9,762 nucleotides of DNA from Gammaproteobacteria bacterium RIFCSPHIGHO2_12_FULL_37_14 (GTDB lineage Bacteria > Pseudomonadota > Gammaproteobacteria > DSM-16500), in NCBI GenBank assembly GCA_001801485.1, contig MGXV01000005.1, positions 1 through 9,762 of the forward strand, in the 5' to 3' direction. The notes beneath the pieces are model-generated. The model was not told where the DNA came from. It did not search any database and worked only from the letters and a program-made list of their open reading frames with translations. Made by a program: the position numbers and the translations under genes. Shown piece after piece: positions 1 to 6,522 of this stretch; the stretch's first letter is position 1; every line of letters begins with the position of its first letter.

Positions 1-502
1 ATCGCATGTTAGCTATTTTCAAAAAACATCATATCCAAGGTGTCTATGGATTAATTAATGGATATCGGGCTGAAAATAATCCAGAAGGCGAAAAAATCTT
101 AAAAGAATGGATAAGGCAGGGTCATTTTCTGGGAAATCATACTTTTTCACATCTGGATTTAACTAAAGTGACTTCTGGTGAGTTTATTAACGATATAGAA
201 AGAAATGAACCCATTTTTCAACGACTACAGCCACATGCAAATTATAAATATTTCCGTTATCCTTATTTAGGAGAGGGTGACACGGAAGAAAAACGTTATG
301 TTATACGCAATTTCTTGTTCTCTAATCATTTCCTGAAGCATTGAGTGATCCTGTCTATAATGTTGATCCCCATGTAGTTAGAAGTAGGGCATATACATTT
401 TTAAATCAAATGAGAATTGCACGGGGATTACCTAATCCGCCTAATGTCATAAAAATTTATGATCAGCTACCAGAAAATCAGTTGAATACTATTTGCAAAT
501 AA
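1..502 (+). pseudogene. Polysaccharide deacetylase (NodB-like) pseudogene with internal deletion
   Basis: The 5' part, whose beginning lies before the window, reads as a NodB-type carbohydrate esterase, a family that removes acetyl groups from cell-wall or surface polysaccharides. Visible motifs are GNHTFSHLDL (the metal-binding H-S/T-x-x-H motif, near 138-167) and FRYPYLGEG (the R-x-P-Y motif, near 252-278). The ATG at 6 is probably internal, because the first family motif (FDDGP-like) should precede it. After IRNFLFS (ending about 323) the frame runs into TGA at 342-344. A second frame then gives PEALSDPVYNVDPHVV (from about 332) and continues to TAA at 500-502. I recognise this piece as resembling the C-terminus of the same family. 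The ~100 residues expected between the two parts are missing and the join is out of frame, so an internal deletion has destroyed the gene. The family call is strong; the C-terminal match is from memory. Confidence 0.75.
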
Positions 503-574
503 ATATTTTTTTACTAAAGGTGGGGTTCAATAAAGGAGAAATGCACATCAAGTCTAAACTTTTACAAATAATAT

Positions 575-898
575 TTATTTTTTATTATGCTCGATAGCGG
601 CTTGTACTTTTTTTAAAACTTTCACTGTTACCTTGCTCTGGGCCTCCAGTTTGCTAATGTAAGCTTGGGTTACGCACATACGCTTGGCTAGTGTTTCTTG
701 TGTAATGCCGGCGTTAATACGAGCTAGGGCAACAGGATTGTCTACGTAATCTGTTAATTCAAAGGGTACATAATCGTCGCTGCTGTATCTCTTTCTTAAA
801 GCTTCTTCAATTTCTTGACGCAATGTATGGTAGATATTAACGGGTAGTAATACATACTCCGCTTTCCCATCAATGGATTTAATAATTTGTAGGGTCAT
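575..898 (-). CDS. XRE-family helix-turn-helix antitoxin of a HigBA/RelE-type toxin-antitoxin pair
   Basis: A 107-residue protein. The N-terminal ~50 residues form a small mixed region. A Cro/CI (XRE) helix-turn-helix occupies roughly residues 56-100, with GITQETLAKRMCVTQAYISK as the core and a recognition helix around V77-L84. Such proteins bind the toxin and repress their own operon. The start ATG (898-896) overlaps the TGA of the upstream toxin fragment by four bases (ATGA), and a GGAGG ribosome-binding site sits at 912-908 inside the toxin's 3' end, nine bases from the ATG. Toxin-before-antitoxin order and translational coupling fit HigBA-like loci. The toxin is N-terminally truncated, so this antitoxin is now probably an orphan that has lost its native promoter region. 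Confidence 0.8.
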   Translation of the reverse strand: MTLQIIKSIDGKAEYVLLPVNIYHTLRQEIEEALRKRYSSDDYVPFELTDYVDNPVALARINAGITQETLAKRMCVTQAYISKLEAQSKVTVKVLKKVQAAIEHNKK

Positions 899-1092
899 TT
901 GTAAGCGCCTCCGCGTGGCTTTATTTTTTCTATAGCAATGATTTTTACTTGATCATCTCTATCAAAAATAACGCGCCATTGCCCAACACGTAATCGATAG
1001 TATGGCTGCCCCTCTAATGGCTTAATGTCTAAACTAGGATTGTCTGGATTTTCTCCTAAAATTTTAATTTTCTCAGCAATCCGACAAAATCC
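895..1092 (-). pseudogene. RelE/HigB-like toxin, 5'-truncated remnant
   Basis: Reading the minus strand from about 1083 gives 62 residues ending at TGA 897-895. Recognisable pieces are RIAEKIKILGENP, then YYRLRVGQWRVIF, then a C-terminal IEKIKPRGGAYK. This is the typical core of RelE/ParE/HigB-superfamily toxins, which are usually about 85-95 residues and cleave mRNA on the ribosome or otherwise block growth. The N-terminal ~25 residues (first strand and helix) are absent: an in-frame TAA lies at 1095-1093, no usable start codon follows it, and no other frame upstream continues the protein. The stop overlaps the antitoxin ATG, so the pair was once an operon. The fragment keeps the central R-L-R-V-G-x-W-R core but is unlikely to be expressed or folded. 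Confidence 0.7.
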
Positions 1093-1196
1093 TTATTTTG
1101 TTATTATAGGTTATATTTAGTTATATTGCTATTATTTTTCTGGGCACACTTAATTGTGTTCTTATCTGTATTTAAGTGATATCGTTTGATACCATT

Positions 1197-1249
1197 GCTG
1201 ATATAGATTCGTCAGTAGGTCTGCAGTTCGATTCTGCACGTCGGCAGTA
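1197..1249 (+). pseudogene. Degenerate tRNA-Thr-like relic (D arm deleted)
   Basis: A perfect T arm is visible: stem TGCAG (1222-1226), loop TTCGATT (1227-1233), stem CTGCA (1234-1238). It is preceded by a variable-loop-like AGGTC and followed by CGTCGGC (1239-1245), which would be the 3' acceptor strand, plus a discriminator-like A. The CCA is replaced by GTA. GCTGATATAG at 1197-1206 resembles the 5' end of bacterial tRNA-Thr and can pair with CGTCGGC at six of seven positions if G-T wobbles are allowed. ATTCGTCAG (1207-1215) resembles a shortened CGT-anticodon loop. The D arm and part of the anticodon arm are missing, so it cannot be functional. It may be a decayed integration (att) scar, because tRNA 3' ends are common targets of integrases. 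The tRNA-Thr identity is from recall. Confidence 0.45.
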
Positions 1250-1433
1250 AAAAATGGTTAATAATCAATAATCTACAGGTAAGTGCTGAGGCGCATGCTT
1301 TGCGGACTGTAACGCTTTTGTAACTTAAAATCAGTTTGTTATCCTGCTATCTAAATCTGACGTGTCGAATATGTGTCGAACTTGCGTTGTGGATTAATGT
1401 TTCTTTTAAACAAGAAATCACCTAAAAATTCCT

Positions 1434-3056
1434 ATGAATAACATCACGAAAAACATTCCTGTATTGATCGTTGGTGCCGGTCCAGTCGGATTGAGCATGG
1501 CTTTATGTCTTGTTCGTCAAAATATTCCGGCTCTGGTCGTTGAGAAGCATCCAGGACGCACACCACACCCTCGTGCTCGTGGTGTTAGCATGCGAACGAT
1601 GGAGTTATTCAGACAATGGGGAAACATTGATGAATTGTTGAAGTATGAGTTTCCCAAAGAAGCAATAAGGTTTATTTGGTCAGAGTCTTTGCAAGGCAAT
1701 GAAGTTACTCGTGTGGAAATGAAAGGCTTAGAGAATTATATGCATGGTCCTATCGGCGCCAGTTTTGTTACACAAGATTGTGTGGAAGAGTATTTGCATC
1801 AGACTTTGCAAAGTTATCACGAAGCGGAGATTCAATTTTCAAAGGAAATGATTTCATTTGAAAAGAGTAGCAGTGGTGTAACAGTGAAATTACTCGATCG
1901 AAAAAACAATAAAGAAGAGTTAGTACACACTCAATATCTCATTGCTGCTGATGGTGCGCGTAGCTCTATACGTAAGCAACTAGAAATTGAGATGGAAGGA
2001 CCTGAAAATTTAGCGCGCTCTTGTAGCGTTTATTGCGAATTTGATATATCGAAATGGACTAAGCACAGACCTAGCGTTGGATATTTCTTTACTGACCCTA
2101 AGATATTAGGGCGTTCTTTGTTTACTGCTTATGGGGAAAATCGCTGGATAGTTGGATTGAATATTAGGCCAGAAAATACCAAGGAAGATTTCACAGACGA
2201 ATATTGTCTAAATGAAATAAGACGTGTTCTTAATATGCCTAATCTCGATATTAAAATTATCAATAAAAGCTTTTGGACAATGGCAGCCCAAGTCGCAAAA
2301 CAATATCGTCATGGCAGGGTTTTCTTAGTGGGTGATGCGGCACATCGTTTACCACCAACAGGTGGATTGGGAATGAATACAGGTGTTGCAGATGCACATA
2401 ATCTTGCATGGAAATTAGCATTTGTAATTAATCATCAAGCGTCTAATACACTGCTAGATACCTATTATGATGAACGTGCGCCCATTGCTAAACGCAATAT
2501 TGAATGGAGCACTGAAAATGCAAAACGCTTTTTTGATATATTTAAAGCAATTCGGTCTGGTGATCATGAAACATTAAAAGTAAAATTACATGAACAGGAA
2601 AAAAATCTTAATTATGAGGGCTTGGATTTGGGGTTTATTTATCATTCAAAAGCTGTTCAGTCTGAGAATGATCAAGTTATTAGCCTATTGCCGGATAAAT
2701 ACATGCCTACTACATTACCAGGCAGTCGTGCCCCATATGTGAAACTAATTAAAGATGGCAAGGCTATTTCAACGCTTGATTTGTTTGAGAAAGATTATGT
2801 CTTATTGGTTGGTTCTGATGGGCGAAAATGGCAAACAGTAGCTAACGAATTAGCATTAACACTGCCACTTAAAAATTACAGAATAGCTCACAATGGCGAT
2901 TTGATTGATACAGCAAATGTATGGCATAAACTTTATGAAATTACTACTACAGGCGCGGTGCTTATCCGGCCTGATGGCCATGTTGCTTGGCGTAGCAATG
3001 AAATGGTTGATAATCCAACTAACAAGCTTATTGAAATTTTTCGTTCTCTAAACTAA
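1434..3056 (+). CDS. FAD-dependent aromatic monooxygenase (PheA/TfdB-type, UbiH/COQ6-related fold)
   Basis: A 540-residue class A flavoprotein hydroxylase, predicted cytosolic, that would use NAD(P)H and O2 to hydroxylate an aromatic or polyketide-like substrate. Visible in order: the Rossmann motif VGAGPVG (residues 13-19), PHPRARG (44-50) of the substrate/FAD region, the DG motif AADGARSS (171-178) shared by FAD/NADPH-binding hydroxylases, and the GD motif VGDAAHRLPPTGGLGMN (299-315) that binds the FAD ribityl and pyrophosphate. The C-terminal ~130 residues (DYVLLVGSDG, then TGAVLIRPDGHVAWR at 506-520) form the thioredoxin-like tail found in phenol hydroxylase and polyketide hydroxylases such as RdmE/PgaE. 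Length and all motifs are as expected for the family. The ATG at 1434 has only a weak ribosome-binding site. There is no adjacent pathway gene, so the substrate is unknown. It is intact amid broken neighbours. Confidence 0.9.
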   Translation: MNNITKNIPVLIVGAGPVGLSMALCLVRQNIPALVVEKHPGRTPHPRARGVSMRTMELFRQWGNIDELLKYEFPKEAIRFIWSESLQGNEVTRVEMKGLENYMHGPIGASFVTQDCVEEYLHQTLQSYHEAEIQFSKEMISFEKSSSGVTVKLLDRKNNKEELVHTQYLIAADGARSSIRKQLEIEMEGPENLARSCSVYCEFDISKWTKHRPSVGYFFTDPKILGRSLFTAYGENRWIVGLNIRPENTKEDFTDEYCLNEIRRVLNMPNLDIKIINKSFWTMAAQVAKQYRHGRVFLVGDAAHRLPPTGGLGMNTGVADAHNLAWKLAFVINHQASNTLLDTYYDERAPIAKRNIEWSTENAKRFFDIFKAIRSGDHETLKVKLHEQEKNLNYEGLDLGFIYHSKAVQSENDQVISLLPDKYMPTTLPGSRAPYVKLIKDGKAISTLDLFEKDYVLLVGSDGRKWQTVANELALTLPLKNYRIAHNGDLIDTANVWHKLYEITTTGAVLIRPDGHVAWRSNEMVDNPTNKLIEIFRSLN

Positions 3057-3093
3057 TAGTATTAATATATGCACATATCGACTAAGCATCACC

Positions 3094-3123
3094 TTATTTG
3101 TATTTAAGGAAAAGCTCTATAAT
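3094..3123 (+). promoter_or_regulatory. Predicted sigma-70 promoter for the P-loop kinase gene
   Basis: A perfect -10 hexamer TATAAT lies at 3118-3123. A weak -35-like TTATTT is at 3094-3099 with an 18-bp spacer. Transcription would begin near 3130, giving a ~17-nt leader that holds the AGGAA ribosome-binding site (3136-3140) before the ATG at 3147. The -10 is convincing; the -35 is poor. Confidence 0.4.
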
Positions 3124-3146
3124 AAGATAATCAATAGGAAATCATA

Positions 3147-3728
3147 ATGGTAAAAATTATTGGTATTAGCGGAATTGGTGGCGCAGGAAAGTCTGTATTA
3201 ACAAATGCATTGGGCGAAGCTTTAGATGCAACAATGCTATTCTGGGATAATTTTTATGAGATTTCTCAAGATCCAAAAAATTACATAGAGTGGTACAGTA
3301 CCACTAGAAATTATAGTGAATGGAAATATGATGCTCTTGTGGAAGTTTTAAAGCAGCTAAAATCAGGTAAAAAAGTTATTTGCCCTGCAACAAAAAAAGA
3401 ATTAATACCTACCGATTATATTGTTTTTGATGCGCCACTTGGACGAAAGCATACTGCAACAGGTCAATATATCGATTGCTTAATTTTTTTAAATACGCCT
3501 CTTGATGTTGCGCTTGCAAGAAGAATATTACGCGATTTTCGTGATAAATCGAATTTAAATATAGCCGAAATTTTTGAAGAGTTGGATTTCTATCTTACTG
3601 CTTCCAGGCCGCTCTACACAATGGATTATGAAGGAAAAGAGAAATTTGACTATGTGGTTGATGGAGATCAATCAGTAGATGAACTTGTTGCTGCGATAGT
3701 ACAGAAAATTCAAACTGATGGGAGATAA
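3147..3728 (+). CDS. Uridine-kinase-like P-loop nucleoside/small-molecule kinase
   Basis: A 193-residue cytosolic protein of the P-loop NMP/nucleoside kinase superfamily. Walker A is GIGGAGKS (residues 9-16). FWDNFY (32-37) matches the D-x-F-Y motif used by uridine-kinase relatives for substrate binding. YIVFDAPLGR (91-100) is the Walker B-like strand. ARRILRDFRD (124-133) looks like the arginine-rich lid. The length fits the family (about 190-220). It lacks an obvious pathway partner: upstream is a flavoprotein and downstream is a convergent acetyltransferase ten bases away, so it is probably monocistronic from its own promoter. AGGAA six bases before the ATG supports the start. The substrate (uridine, or another hydroxyl compound) cannot be told from sequence alone, and an annotation as generic AAA/nucleoside kinase would be equally defensible. 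Confidence 0.75.
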   Translation: MVKIIGISGIGGAGKSVLTNALGEALDATMLFWDNFYEISQDPKNYIEWYSTTRNYSEWKYDALVEVLKQLKSGKKVICPATKKELIPTDYIVFDAPLGRKHTATGQYIDCLIFLNTPLDVALARRILRDFRDKSNLNIAEIFEELDFYLTASRPLYTMDYEGKEKFDYVVDGDQSVDELVAAIVQKIQTDGR

Positions 3729-3738
3729 ACATATTCTA

Positions 3739-4206
3739 TTATTTGCCATCTTTTAAAATTCCCTGAGTTTGATCTGCATTCTTAAAATACTTGATAAAAA
3801 AAGTTTTTGTGAGTTTTGAGTTAATTTTGTTTTCTCTAACAAATTCCACCATGAATCCACATTTTTTGTAAAATCCTGGCGCGCTAAAAGCGCTTGTTAC
3901 TAAATTGATATTATTAAATCCTTTTCCTTCAAAGTGGTTTTCAAGTTCTTGTAGCAGTTTGCGACCATATCCTTTTCCGCGATGGGTGTTATGTACCCAC
4001 ATATCATCGATATAAACCTCTGAAAATGCAGTAAAAGCATTTAAAACACCTAATACTTCCCCTGATTCATCTCTTAGTATTAATGCAAATTTTTTGTAAT
4101 TTACATCTATACCATGACTGATTTCATATGCAACAAGGTCTTGCCTCATTTTTTCTTCTATCTCATCGGAAAGCTCATTTGTAAATTCTATTTTATAATT
4201 ATTCAT
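3739..4206 (-). CDS. GNAT-family N-acetyltransferase
   Basis: A 155-residue cytosolic acetyl-CoA-dependent acyltransferase. The central strand VYIDDMWVH (64-72) leads into the acetyl-CoA pyrophosphate loop RGKGYGRKLL (76-85), the R/Q-x-x-G-x-G/A signature of motif A. Motif B is represented by FYKKCGFMVEF (112-122), the usual C-terminal strand-helix in which the tyrosine acts near the thiol. Size is normal for a single-domain GNAT. The acceptor (a small amine, amino acid or antibiotic) is not predictable. The start at 4206 follows a GAGAG-type ribosome-binding site about 4212-4216. The gene converges with the kinase, with only ten bases between stop codons and no clear hairpin terminator. Confidence 0.85.
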   Translation of the reverse strand: MNNYKIEFTNELSDEIEEKMRQDLVAYEISHGIDVNYKKFALILRDESGEVLGVLNAFTAFSEVYIDDMWVHNTHRGKGYGRKLLQELENHFEGKGFNNINLVTSAFSAPGFYKKCGFMVEFVRENKINSKLTKTFFIKYFKNADQTQGILKDGK

Positions 4207-4242
4207 GATTCTCTCTAAGGCTCATAATAAGTTGGTGAAAAA

Positions 4243-4251
4243 ACTATATCA
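4243..4251 (-). promoter_or_regulatory. Possible extended -10 promoter for the GNAT gene
   Basis: On the minus strand the bases read TGA-TATAGT (4251 to 4243), an extended -10 element (TGn followed by a 5/6 match to TATAAT). The predicted start near 4236 lies about 30 bases before the ATG at 4206. No good -35 is visible, which extended -10 promoters tolerate. Confidence 0.35.
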
Positions 4252-4283
4252 CGCACGCAAATTGTTTGTGTTTGTTGATACAT

Positions 4284-4601
4284 TCATAATGCTGATTTTG
4301 CTAAATCTTCTGCTGGAATAATTTGATTGTCGTTCAAATTGGCCGAAATTAGCATGGTGGAGCCTTGTAGCCTTCTATTACGTATAACTTCCTTGATAGC
4401 CATTGTGGTAGCCTTAACATCGCGAGTGCATATCAGATCCAGTAGTTTAATAAAATAATCAAAATTATGAGATAAAAAACTTAGCATGGCTGCAAAAGAA
4501 AGGCCGCTACAAATGCCACGTTGATCTGGGCAATATCCTAAATTGATGAGGAGTTGCGTGATGATGTGTTGTAGTTTTTTATGGGCCATGTTTTCTAGCA
4601 T
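4284..4601 (-). CDS. Hypothetical 105-residue protein with a G-Y-C-x4-G-I-C-x-G motif
   Basis: I do not recognise a defined family. The protein is mainly helical, with the segment GYCPDQRGICSGLSFAAM (residues 22-39) followed by SFLSHNFDYFIKLLDLI. Cys-Gly segments of this style (G-x-C-x-G followed by a hydrophobic helix) occur near the start of large hypothetical and effector-like proteins of Legionella, Coxiella and Berkiella relatives, but this resemblance is from memory and weak. No signal peptide or membrane helix is evident. The ATG at 4601 has AGGA nine bases upstream; the ATG four codons later is a possible alternative. The IS66 relic begins ~60 bases upstream, so this could be the surviving N-terminal stub of a longer gene, or a small gene in its own right. 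Confidence 0.45.
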   Translation of the reverse strand: MLENMAHKKLQHIITQLLINLGYCPDQRGICSGLSFAAMLSFLSHNFDYFIKLLDLICTRDVKATTMAIKEVIRNRRLQGSTMLISANLNDNQIIPAEDLAKSAL

Positions 4602-4662
4602 GGGCGTAAGTCCTGCATATAGTGAATATCAAAACCGGCATAAGATGCGGAGCCATTTTTCT

Positions 4663-4980
4663 CCCCGGCCTCTTTTCTATCGCATATAACTTACGATAAA
4701 ATTTCATTGCTTCCGTAGCAAGACCAGGAGCATTACTCAACCTCAACAATTCCGCAAAAGGCCGTCTGGCATGTGCATGATAACCGACGGGAATAATATC
4801 TGTCTTATTTTCTGCTCAATTATACACCGAATAGGCATTATTCTGTAGATACCCTCTAAATCCATCAAGAAATTGCCATGCATGATAACTATCCCGCGTC
4901 CCCCGATAATCATAAACAATACAGGGCTTTTCGCCTAGCCACCATAGGATCAGTAAGTAAGCAAAATATAGATAAGCTGT
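4663..4980 (-). mobile_element. IS66-family transposase relic (TnpC C-terminal half)
   Basis: Translating the minus strand from about 4980 gives, in one frame, GEKPCIVYDYRGTRDSYHAW, then FLDGFRGYLQNNAYSVYN, a TGA at 4818-4816, then VGYHAHARRPFAELLRLS and ATEAMKFYRKLYAIEKR up to about 4663. This is the RNase-H-like DDE core of IS66 transposases: the G-Y-L-Q-T-D-x-Y strand, the C-W-A-H-A-R-R-x-F block and the L-Y-x-I-E helix. The catalytic Asp of the GYLQTD motif is replaced (GYLQNN) and the frame is interrupted, so it is inactive. Both the N-terminal part (zinc finger and linker) and the C-terminal end are missing, and I could not find terminal inverted repeats. A relic this short implies old decay. 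It fills most of the 460-bp gap before mscL. Confidence 0.75.
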
Positions 4981-5025
4981 CAAAACCGCTTGCAGCTTGT
5001 ACTTTGATGTTGGCTTTTATATCGT

Positions 5026-5055
5026 CTATCGATTGTTGATCGCTTCTGTTATAAT
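5026..5055 (+). promoter_or_regulatory. Extended -10 promoter of mscL
   Basis: TGT-TATAAT at 5047-5055 is a perfect extended -10 (TGn plus TATAAT). A weak -35-like TCTATC lies at 5026-5031 with an 18-bp spacer. The predicted start near 5062 leaves a ~27-nt leader containing AGGGA (5078-5082). This argues for the ATG at 5089 rather than the TTG at 5062 as the mscL start. Confidence 0.55.
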
Positions 5056-5088
5056 TTTATCTTGCAAGGCTTAGCTCAGGGATGTTCT

Positions 5089-5505
5089 ATGTGGAAGGAA
5101 TTTAAAGAATTTGCTATGCGTGGCAATGTTATTGATATGGCTGTCGGCATTATTATTGGCAGTGCATTCGGTAAAATTATTTCTTCTTTAGTTAATGATG
5201 TCATTATGCCGCCAATAGGAATGTTGTTGGGTAAGGTAGATTTTTCTAATTTAACCATTACCCTTCTCCAACAGACATCAAACTCTTCTGCTGTGACTAT
5301 TAAGTATGGAGTTTTTGTTAATTCACTAATTGATTTTATCATTGTTGCATTTGCAATGTTTATTGTCATTAAACAAGTAAATAGGTTTACTAGATCACAG
5401 GCTAATACAGAACATATAAAAGATTGCCCTTATTGTTGTTCTAAAATTTCAGTGAATGCATCTCGTTGTCCCGATTGCACATCACAGCTATCGCAATCAA
5501 AATGA
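5089..5505 (+). CDS. mscL: Large-conductance mechanosensitive channel MscL
   Basis: A 138-residue inner-membrane protein that forms a homopentameric pore gated by membrane tension and releases solutes during hypo-osmotic shock. The N-terminus [20 protein letters not shown] is the classic amphipathic helix plus start of TM1 (about 14-45, with [20 protein letters not shown]). A periplasmic loop follows, then TM2 (about 73-100) beginning [19 protein letters not shown]. The cytoplasmic tail carries two Cys pairs, CPYC (113-116) and CPDC (127-130), a zinc-ribbon-like ending found in a subset of MscL proteins. The ATG at 5089 is chosen because AGGGA lies six bases upstream and the family starts at this Met; an in-frame TTG at 5062 would coincide with the predicted transcription start. 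An MscS-type channel follows on the same strand 83 bp later. Confidence 0.95.
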   Translation: MWKEFKEFAMRGNVIDMAVGIIIGSAFGKIISSLVNDVIMPPIGMLLGKVDFSNLTITLLQQTSNSSAVTIKYGVFVNSLIDFIIVAFAMFIVIKQVNRFTRSQANTEHIKDCPYCCSKISVNASRCPDCTSQLSQSK

Positions 5506-5588
5506 GTTTTGTAATTGGGCAACTTGAATAATGAGGCGGTAATGTACTATTTGTATACATAACATTAATCATCTGTAGTGAGGTGGGC

Positions 5589-6488
5589 ATGGAAGGCTTA
5601 CTTGGTTCAATACCTTATTCAACTCCTTTGCTAAAAATATTGGTACTTATTGCACTTGTGGCAATAATTAAGCTCTCTCTTAAGATTTTAAAAATCTCTT
5701 TGCCTTATGTAATTAAGAAAAATAAACTTCGATATCATGTTCAAGATGTTTCTGCTTTAATCAGCGGTCTTATTTTTCTTATCGTTGCTGCTGTTTTCTT
5801 TACTTCTGAAATTAAAGAATTTGCTATACCATTTAGTGTCATTGGGGCGGGTATTGCTTTCTCATTGCAAGAAGTCATTGCTAGTATCGCAGGAAGAATC
5901 ATTATTGTGATAACGGGGTTATATCAAGTAGGTGATCGGATTCAAATTGGAGAAATGCAAGGAGACGTGATTAGTATTGGATTTATGCGGACATCGCTGA
6001 TGGAAATTGGTAGTTGGGTAAAGGCGGATCAATATAGTGGTCGTATTGTTCATGTGACCAATGCAATTGTTTTAAAAGATAATGTAGTCAATTATTCGGG
6101 AACATTTCCATTTGTTTGGGATGAAATTGTAGTCCCTGTGCGCTATGGCAGTGACCAGCATACCGCTCGCCAGATACTTATCACTATCACTAATCAAATC
6201 GTTGATCAATATACAGAAATGGCAAGTGAAAAGTGGCAGGATCTAAGAAAGCTCTATATGATTGGAACGCCGAGTTTTGATTCAGTCGTTACATTAGTTG
6301 CCAATGATAATTGGCTGGAGTTTACTGTTCGTTATTTGGTGCCCTACGAAAACAGGAGAAGCACCAAGGATAAGTTATTTTTAAATATAGTAGATGCGTT
6401 TTCAAAAACAGATAGTAATATTGAATTTGCCTCAATGACAGTTGAAATTACTAATTTCCCCAAGCTGGCTGTTGATGTAGATAAATAG
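5589..6488 (+). CDS. MscS-family small-conductance mechanosensitive channel
   Basis: A 299-residue inner-membrane protein. Three membrane helices are visible: about residues 14-34, 54-73 and a TM3 at about 80-112 that contains GAGIAFSLQEVIASIAGRII, the Gly/Ala-rich pore-lining helix typical of MscS. The beta domain follows with YQVGDRIQIGEMQGDVISIG (112-131) and the conserved GRIVHVTNAIVLKDNVVNYS (151-170), then the alpha/beta C-terminal domain (VPVRYGSD onward). The channel opens at lower tension than MscL and would act with it in osmotic downshock. The ATG at 5589 is preferred over the GTG at 5583 because GAGG (5580-5583) sits 5 bases before it. The 83-bp gap after mscL holds no clear terminator, so co-transcription is possible. 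It is a short MscS-like form, not the large MscK/YbdG type. Confidence 0.9.
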   Translation: MEGLLGSIPYSTPLLKILVLIALVAIIKLSLKILKISLPYVIKKNKLRYHVQDVSALISGLIFLIVAAVFFTSEIKEFAIPFSVIGAGIAFSLQEVIASIAGRIIIVITGLYQVGDRIQIGEMQGDVISIGFMRTSLMEIGSWVKADQYSGRIVHVTNAIVLKDNVVNYSGTFPFVWDEIVVPVRYGSDQHTARQILITITNQIVDQYTEMASEKWQDLRKLYMIGTPSFDSVVTLVANDNWLEFTVRYLVPYENRRSTKDKLFLNIVDAFSKTDSNIEFASMTVEITNFPKLAVDVDK

Positions 6489-6522
6489 AGATGATTTATT
6501 GTGGTATCAGTGATCAAATAAA

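Noticed and set aside
541..597. 18-codon ORF (MHIKSKLLQIIFIFYYAR) behind a strong AAAGGAG ribosome-binding site, resembling the start of a signal peptide
   Set aside because: Very short, overlaps the 3' end of the antitoxin gene on the other strand, and no continuation in another frame is convincing; could be a gene stub but not supportable.
1293..1320. GCGGACTGTAACGC resembling a tRNA-Tyr anticodon arm
   Set aside because: No T arm, acceptor or variable arm around it; a short chance resemblance.
1360..1385. Tandem TGTCGAA repeats before the monooxygenase gene
   Set aside because: Only two short copies, not enough to call a repeat array or operator.
5062..5088. TTG at 5062 as an earlier mscL start
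   Set aside because: It coincides with the predicted transcription start, lacks a ribosome-binding site, and the family begins at MWKEF (5089).
5076..5369. Minus-strand ORF inside mscL
   Set aside because: Antisense shadow of a well-supported gene, no family resemblance.
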